Position numbers and translations under genes: made by a program. Positions 60,701 through 64,000 of a stretch of DNA of 64,000 nucleotides are shown in pieces. The notes beneath the pieces were generated by a model, which was not told where the DNA came from, did no database searches, and saw nothing but the letters and a program-made list of their open reading frames with translations. The stretch's first letter is position 1. Each line of letters begins with the position of its first letter. The stretch comes from an uncultured Bacillota bacterium (GTDB lineage: Bacteria > Bacillota > Clostridia > Oscillospirales > Oscillospiraceae): NCBI GenBank assembly GCA_947573385.1, contig CANPFP010000001.1, positions 18,946-82,945 on the forward strand. Direction: 5' to 3'.

Positions 60701-61006
60701 ATGGAAAAATTGAAGTGCCTGCGCTGCGGCGTGGAAATGGAATTTGTTGGCCGGGAAAAGATGCAGCTGGGCCGGACGGGCTGGATCCTTGGAGACCTGC
60801 CCAATCTGGTGGCCGGTGCGCTGGAGACGGCGATCTTTACCTGTCCCAAGTGCGGCAAGCTGGAGCTGTTCCGAGGGGATTTCTTTGACAGCAAAGGGGA
60901 GGAGCCTGGACGCATCGCCCAGACCCGCTGTCCCAGCTGCGGCGTCAGTTATGATCTGGACTACCCCAAATGTCCCCGGTGCGGGGAAGCAAATCCAAAT
61001 TGGTAA
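60701..61006 (+). CDS. Small multi-zinc-ribbon protein
   Basis: 101 residues with four Cys-x2-Cys pairs: KCLRCGVEM at the N-terminus, FTCPKCGKLELF in the middle, RCPSCGVSYD and KCPRCGEANPNW at the C-terminus. That suits two zinc sites. No DNA-binding or enzymatic domain is recognised. The start is the ATG at 60701 (10 bases from AAGGAGA) or the GTG at 60698. It lies between the membrane zinc-ribbon gene and ftsY. Confidence 0.78.
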   Translation: MEKLKCLRCGVEMEFVGREKMQLGRTGWILGDLPNLVAGALETAIFTCPKCGKLELFRGDFFDSKGEEPGRIAQTRCPSCGVSYDLDYPKCPRCGEANPNW

Positions 61007-61020
61007 GGGAGGCAGACGCT

Positions 61021-61890
61021 ATGGGCTTTTTTGACAAGCTGAAAAAGATCAACATTTTCGCCGGCTTCGGCTCGGAGCTGACGGACGACTTCTATGACGA
61101 GCTGGAGGAGTCTCTGATTCTGGCGGACACCGGCATGGACGTCACCCTGGAGCTGGTGGAGGAGCTGCGCCGCCGGGTGAAGTCGGAGGGGGTCAAGACC
61201 ATGGAGGGGGCCCGGGAGGTGATGGTCCGGGTCATCGCCGATGCCCTCAGCACAGGAGAGCTGTCCCTGGACCTGTCCACCAGGCCCTCGGTGGTGCTGT
61301 TTATCGGGGTGAACGGGGTGGGCAAAACCACCACCATCGGCAAGATCGGCCATCAGCTCCGGGCCCAGCGGAAAAAGGTAATCTTCTGCGCCGCCGACAC
61401 CTTCCGGGCCGCCGCTGCCGAGCAGCTCACCATCTGGGCCGACCGGGCGGGGGTGGACATCATCAAGCAGCAGGAGGGGGCCGACCCCGCTGCCGTGGTT
61501 TTCGACGCCATGTCTGCCGCCAAGGCGAGGAATGCCGACGTGGTGCTGGTGGACACCGCCGGGCGGCTGCACAACAAGCAGAACCTGATGAATGAGCTGA
61601 ATAAAATCTCCCGGGTGATTGACCGGGAGCTGCCCGGCTGCGCCCGGGAGACCCTCCTCGTCCTGGACGCCACCACCGGCCAAAACGGCCTGATCCAGGC
61701 CAAGCAGTTCAAGGAAGCGGCGGGCATCACCGGTATTGTCCTTACCAAGCTGGACGGCACCGCCAAGGGCGGCATCGCCATCGCCATTGCCAAGGAACTG
61801 GGGGTGCCGGTGAAGTACGCCGGCGTGGGCGAGGGCATCGACGATTTGAAGCCCTTTGACGCCCAGGAATTTGCCCAGGCGCTGATTTAA
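61021..61890 (+). CDS. ftsY: Signal recognition particle receptor FtsY
   Basis: 289 residues, the short Gram-positive form without the long acidic N-terminal domain. The N domain begins MGFFDKLKKINIFAGFG. The G domain has GVNGVGKTTTIGKIG (P-loop), DTFRAAAAEQL, VDTAGRLHNKQNLMNEL and LTKLDGTAKGG. It docks SRP-bound ribosomes at the membrane. GGGAGG lies upstream of the ATG at 61021. Confidence 0.97.
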   Translation: MGFFDKLKKINIFAGFGSELTDDFYDELEESLILADTGMDVTLELVEELRRRVKSEGVKTMEGAREVMVRVIADALSTGELSLDLSTRPSVVLFIGVNGVGKTTTIGKIGHQLRAQRKKVIFCAADTFRAAAAEQLTIWADRAGVDIIKQQEGADPAAVVFDAMSAAKARNADVVLVDTAGRLHNKQNLMNELNKISRVIDRELPGCARETLLVLDATTGQNGLIQAKQFKEAAGITGIVLTKLDGTAKGGIAIAIAKELGVPVKYAGVGEGIDDLKPFDAQEFAQALI

Positions 61891-61951
61891 AATTTAATAG
61901 AATATCAATAGACAGAAAGAGAAAATATGGTAGAATAAGGGGGAAGATAGT

Positions 61952-62539
61952 ATGAAGCTGGTATTGGCCAGCAAGAACGCCAAAAAGCTGGTGGAGATGA
62001 ACGACATCCTGTCTCACCTGGGGGTGGAGGTATGTTCCGAGACGGAGGCCGGGGTGGACCTGGATGTGGAGGAGACCGGGACCACCTTTGAGGAGAACTC
62101 CCTGCTCAAGGCCAAAGCCGTGATGGAGGCCAGCGGCCTGCCCGCCATCGCCGACGACTCCGGCCTGTGCGTGGACTGTCTCAACGGCGCGCCGGGGGTG
62201 TATTCCGCCCGGTACGGCGGCGAGGGCCTGAGCGATGAGGACCGCTACCGAATGCTGCTGGAAAACATGCGGGGCCAGATGACTCGGACGGCGAAATTCG
62301 TCTCGGTAATCACATGCTGTTTCCCCAACGGCGACGTGCTGTCCGCCCGGGGGGAGTGCCCCGGCACCATCGCCTACGCCCCCATGGGGGAGGGCGGCTT
62401 CGGCTACGACCCGGTGTTTTTCGTCCCAGAGCTGAAAAAAACCTTCGCCCAGCTCACTGCCGACGAGAAAAACGCCATTTCCCACCGGGGGAAAGCGCTG
62501 GAGACGTTTAAGGCCAAGCTGGAGGAGTACTTGAAATAG
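61952..62539 (+). CDS. rdgB: XTP/dITP diphosphatase (RdgB/HAM1)
   Basis: 195 residues. It removes non-canonical purine triphosphates. Landmarks are LVLASKNAKKLVEM at the N-terminus, TTFEENSLLKAKAV, ADDSGLCVDCLNGAPGVYSA with the metal-binding acidic residues, and FGYDPVFF followed by KNAISHRGKAL. It follows ftsY after 61 bases. A palindromic repeat starts 2 bases after its stop. Confidence 0.96.
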   Translation: MKLVLASKNAKKLVEMNDILSHLGVEVCSETEAGVDLDVEETGTTFEENSLLKAKAVMEASGLPAIADDSGLCVDCLNGAPGVYSARYGGEGLSDEDRYRMLLENMRGQMTRTAKFVSVITCCFPNGDVLSARGECPGTIAYAPMGEGGFGYDPVFFVPELKKTFAQLTADEKNAISHRGKALETFKAKLEEYLK

Positions 62540-62540
62540 T

Positions 62541-62614
62541 TGTAGGGGGCGGCGCCCTCGCCGCCCCGCTGTTGACAGGTTTCTGACGGGCCGCCGAGGG
62601 CGGCGGCCCCTACA
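62541..62614. repeat. TGTAGGGG palindromic repeat, GC-rich relative
   Basis: A 74-bp element with outer TGTAGGGG and CCCCTACA ends and inner GGCGGCGCCCTCGCCGCC and GGCCGCCGAGGGCGGCGGCC palindromes. It shares the GTAGGG/CCCTAC ends and two-hairpin layout of the 24730 and 49779 elements. It fills most of the rdgB-yhbY gap. Confidence 0.7.
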
Positions 62615-62635
62615 AAGATGAAAACGAGGAATTTT

Positions 62636-62959
62636 ATGGAATTGACAAGCAAACAGCGTGCCCAGCTGCGGGGCCTGGCCAACAGCATCGACACCATCCT
62701 GATCGTGGGCAAGGACGGCATCGGGGACAACCTGGTCAAGCAGGCCAACGACGCCCTGGAGGCCCGGGAGCTGATTAAGGGGAAAGTTTTGGAAAACTCC
62801 CTCCTCTCCCCCCGGGAGGCGGCGGAGGAGCTGGCCCCTCTGACCCAGAGCGAAATTGTGCAGGTAATTGGAACAAAATTCGTGTTATTTCGTCCAAGCC
62901 ATAAGAAGGACAAGAAGGATAAAATTGTATTGGTGAGCGACAAGAAAAAACGGATATAG
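62636..62959 (+). CDS. yhbY: YhbY/CRM-domain RNA-binding protein
   Basis: 107 residues. A single CRM domain with the family motifs LTSKQRAQLRGLAN, ILIVGKDGIGDNLVKQ (the GxxG-type loop) and VLENSLLSPREAAEEL, ending in a Lys-rich tail. It is thought to bind pre-50S ribosome particles. I chose the ATG at 62636 with ACGAGGA upstream. It lies between rdgB and nadD, a standard Firmicutes order. Confidence 0.93.
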   Translation: MELTSKQRAQLRGLANSIDTILIVGKDGIGDNLVKQANDALEARELIKGKVLENSLLSPREAAEELAPLTQSEIVQVIGTKFVLFRPSHKKDKKDKIVLVSDKKKRI

Positions 62960-62997
62960 GGCAAGGGCAAAAAATTGGAACAAAGGCGGTGTTCCCA

Positions 62998-64000
62998 TTG
63001 AAAATCGGTATTTTTGGCGGAACCTTCAACCCGCCCCATCTGGGGCACCTGGCAGCGGCTCGGACAGCTATCAACGTGCTGGGTCTGGATAAGCTGCTGA
63101 TTATCCCGGCGTCCATCCCCCCACACAAGGAGCTGCCGGAGGGCACCCCGGCCCCCGAGCACCGGCTGGCCATGGCGGGCAAGCTGGCCGGCGCCCTGCT
63201 GCTGCCGGACAAGGTGGAGGTCTCATCCCTTGAGCTGGACCGGACGGGCAAGAGCTACACCTCCGACACCTTGGCCCAGCTGAAAGAGACCTACCCCGAT
63301 GCGGAGCTGTGGCTGCTCATGGGGACGGACATGTTTCTCACGCTCCATCTGTGGCATGAGCCGGGGCGCATTCTGGAGCTGGCGGGAATTTGTGCCTTCG
63401 GCCGCACGGAACAGGACGGAGAAGCGGTCTTCGCCCCCCAGCGGGAACACCTGGAAAAGACCTTCCCCGGCGCGAGGATTACCACCCTCACCCTGCCCGG
63501 CCTGGTAGACATCTCCTCCACCTGCCTGCGGGAGCTGCTGGCGGAGGAGAAGGGGGCGGAGTACCTCTCCCCCTCAGTTTACGGGTATATTTTGATGAAC
63601 GGTCTCTACGGCACCCGCGCCGATTTGAAGGGGCTGGACATCCCGGAGCTCCGGGCCTGTTCCTATTCCATGGTGCTGGAAAAGCGGGTGCGCCACATCC
63701 GGGGCACCGAGGAGGAGGCGGTCCGTCTGGCCCGCCGCTGGGGGGCGGACGAGGACATGGCCCGCCGGGCGGGCATCCTCCACGACTGCACCAAGTACCT
63801 GTCCGGTGAGGAGCACATCGCCATCTGTGAACAGTACGGCGTCCCTCTGGACGAGTTGGAGCGCACCGCCCCCAAGCTGCTCCACTCCAAGACGGGGGCG
63901 TGCATGGCCCGCCACGTTTTTGGAGAACCTGATGAGGTGTATGAAGCCATTTTCTGGCACACCACCGCCAAGGCGGATATGACCACCTTAGAGAAAATTT
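62998..64000 (+). CDS. nadD: Fused NadD-YqeK protein (partial at window edge)
   Basis: An open frame from a TTG at 62998 that runs off the right edge (334 codons visible). Residues 1 to about 200 are nicotinate-nucleotide adenylyltransferase: GIFGGTFNPPHLGH, LIIPASIPPHKE, SYTSDTL, LMGTDMF and ISSTCLREL. From about residue 205 it continues without a stop into a YqeK-type HD phosphohydrolase (RVRHIRGTEEEAVRLARRW, ILHDCTKYL, LLHSKTGACMARHVFG, FWHTTAKADMTTLEKI). In most Firmicutes nadD and yqeK are adjacent separate genes. NadD makes NaAD; YqeK hydrolyses Ap4A. AAGGCGG lies about 8-9 bases before the TTG. Confidence 0.9.
   Translation, partial: MKIGIFGGTFNPPHLGHLAAARTAINVLGLDKLLIIPASIPPHKELPEGTPAPEHRLAMAGKLAGALLLPDKVEVSSLELDRTGKSYTSDTLAQLKETYPDAELWLLMGTDMFLTLHLWHEPGRILELAGICAFGRTEQDGEAVFAPQREHLEKTFPGARITTLTLPGLVDISSTCLRELLAEEKGAEYLSPSVYGYILMNGLYGTRADLKGLDIPELRACSYSMVLEKRVRHIRGTEEEAVRLARRWGADEDMARRAGILHDCTKYLSGEEHIAICEQYGVPLDELERTAPKLLHSKTGACMARHVFGEPDEVYEAIFWHTTAKADMTTLEKI

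Noticed and set aside
24730-62614. CRISPR array from the repeated palindromes
   Set aside because: The copies are tens of kilobases apart, with no regular spacers and no cas genes.

Overview
The window reads as one contiguous chromosomal piece from a GC-rich, Gram-positive, strictly anaerobic Clostridia, most likely a gut Oscillospiraceae of the Flavonifractor, Pseudoflavonifractor or Lawsonibacter type. The reasons are the Firmicutes house-keeping order (dgt-dnaG; smc then ftsY-rdgB-yhbY-nadD), strong AGGAGG ribosome sites, TTG and GTG starts, a glycyl radical enzyme, an [FeFe]-hydrogenase-like protein, and several families of short palindromic repeats. The genus is inferred; no 16S gene is present. 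No tRNA, rRNA, CRISPR array, prophage or IS transposase was seen.

Layout. 1-2.8 kb: dnaG (cut by the window edge), dgt and an NhaC antiporter, all leftward. 3-14 kb: a catabolic locus built on a glycyl radical enzyme, with a divergently transcribed activase, DeoR regulator, ROK kinase, ribose-type ABC transporter (lipoprotein, ATPase, two permeases) and an AroE-like dehydrogenase with an altered substrate pocket. 14-20.5 kb: diaminopropionate ammonia-lyase, RidA, PepD, a TGS-domain nucleoside kinase, a class IV aminotransferase and a PAP2 phosphatase; then a rightward glycosyltransferase. 21.7-31.7 kb: a purine operon, purE-C-F-M-N-O-(two immunity-type genes)-AICAR formyltransferase-(frameshifted small gene)-purD, behind a structured leader with an attenuator-like terminator. 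The PurF homologue has no N-terminal nucleophile cysteine. IMP synthesis uses PurO plus a stand-alone formyltransferase in place of fused PurH.

31.8-44.6 kb: a second catabolic locus with a TRAP transporter, PfkB kinase, class II aldolase, RpiB-type isomerase, split transketolase, transaldolase, TIM-barrel epimerase, SDR and 2-hydroxyacid dehydrogenase. A LacI regulator and two identical perfect palindromic operators at twin promoters lie with it. I cannot name its substrate. 45-53 kb: an MBL-fold protein and a 2-oxoacid dehydrogenase complex (E2, E3 and a fused E1) beside a DeoR regulator and lipoate ligase. 53-56.4 kb: a small membrane protein, cytidine deaminase, a HAD hydrolase and a hydrogenase-like protein. 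56.4-64 kb: smc, two zinc-ribbon proteins, ftsY, rdgB, yhbY and a fused NadD-YqeK protein cut by the right edge.

The two best candidates for undescribed biology are the radical-enzyme/ABC/ROK/AroE-like locus and the TRAP/kinase/aldolase/transketolase/transaldolase locus. The purine operon, with its unusual PurF, embedded immunity-type genes and structured leader, is the next.
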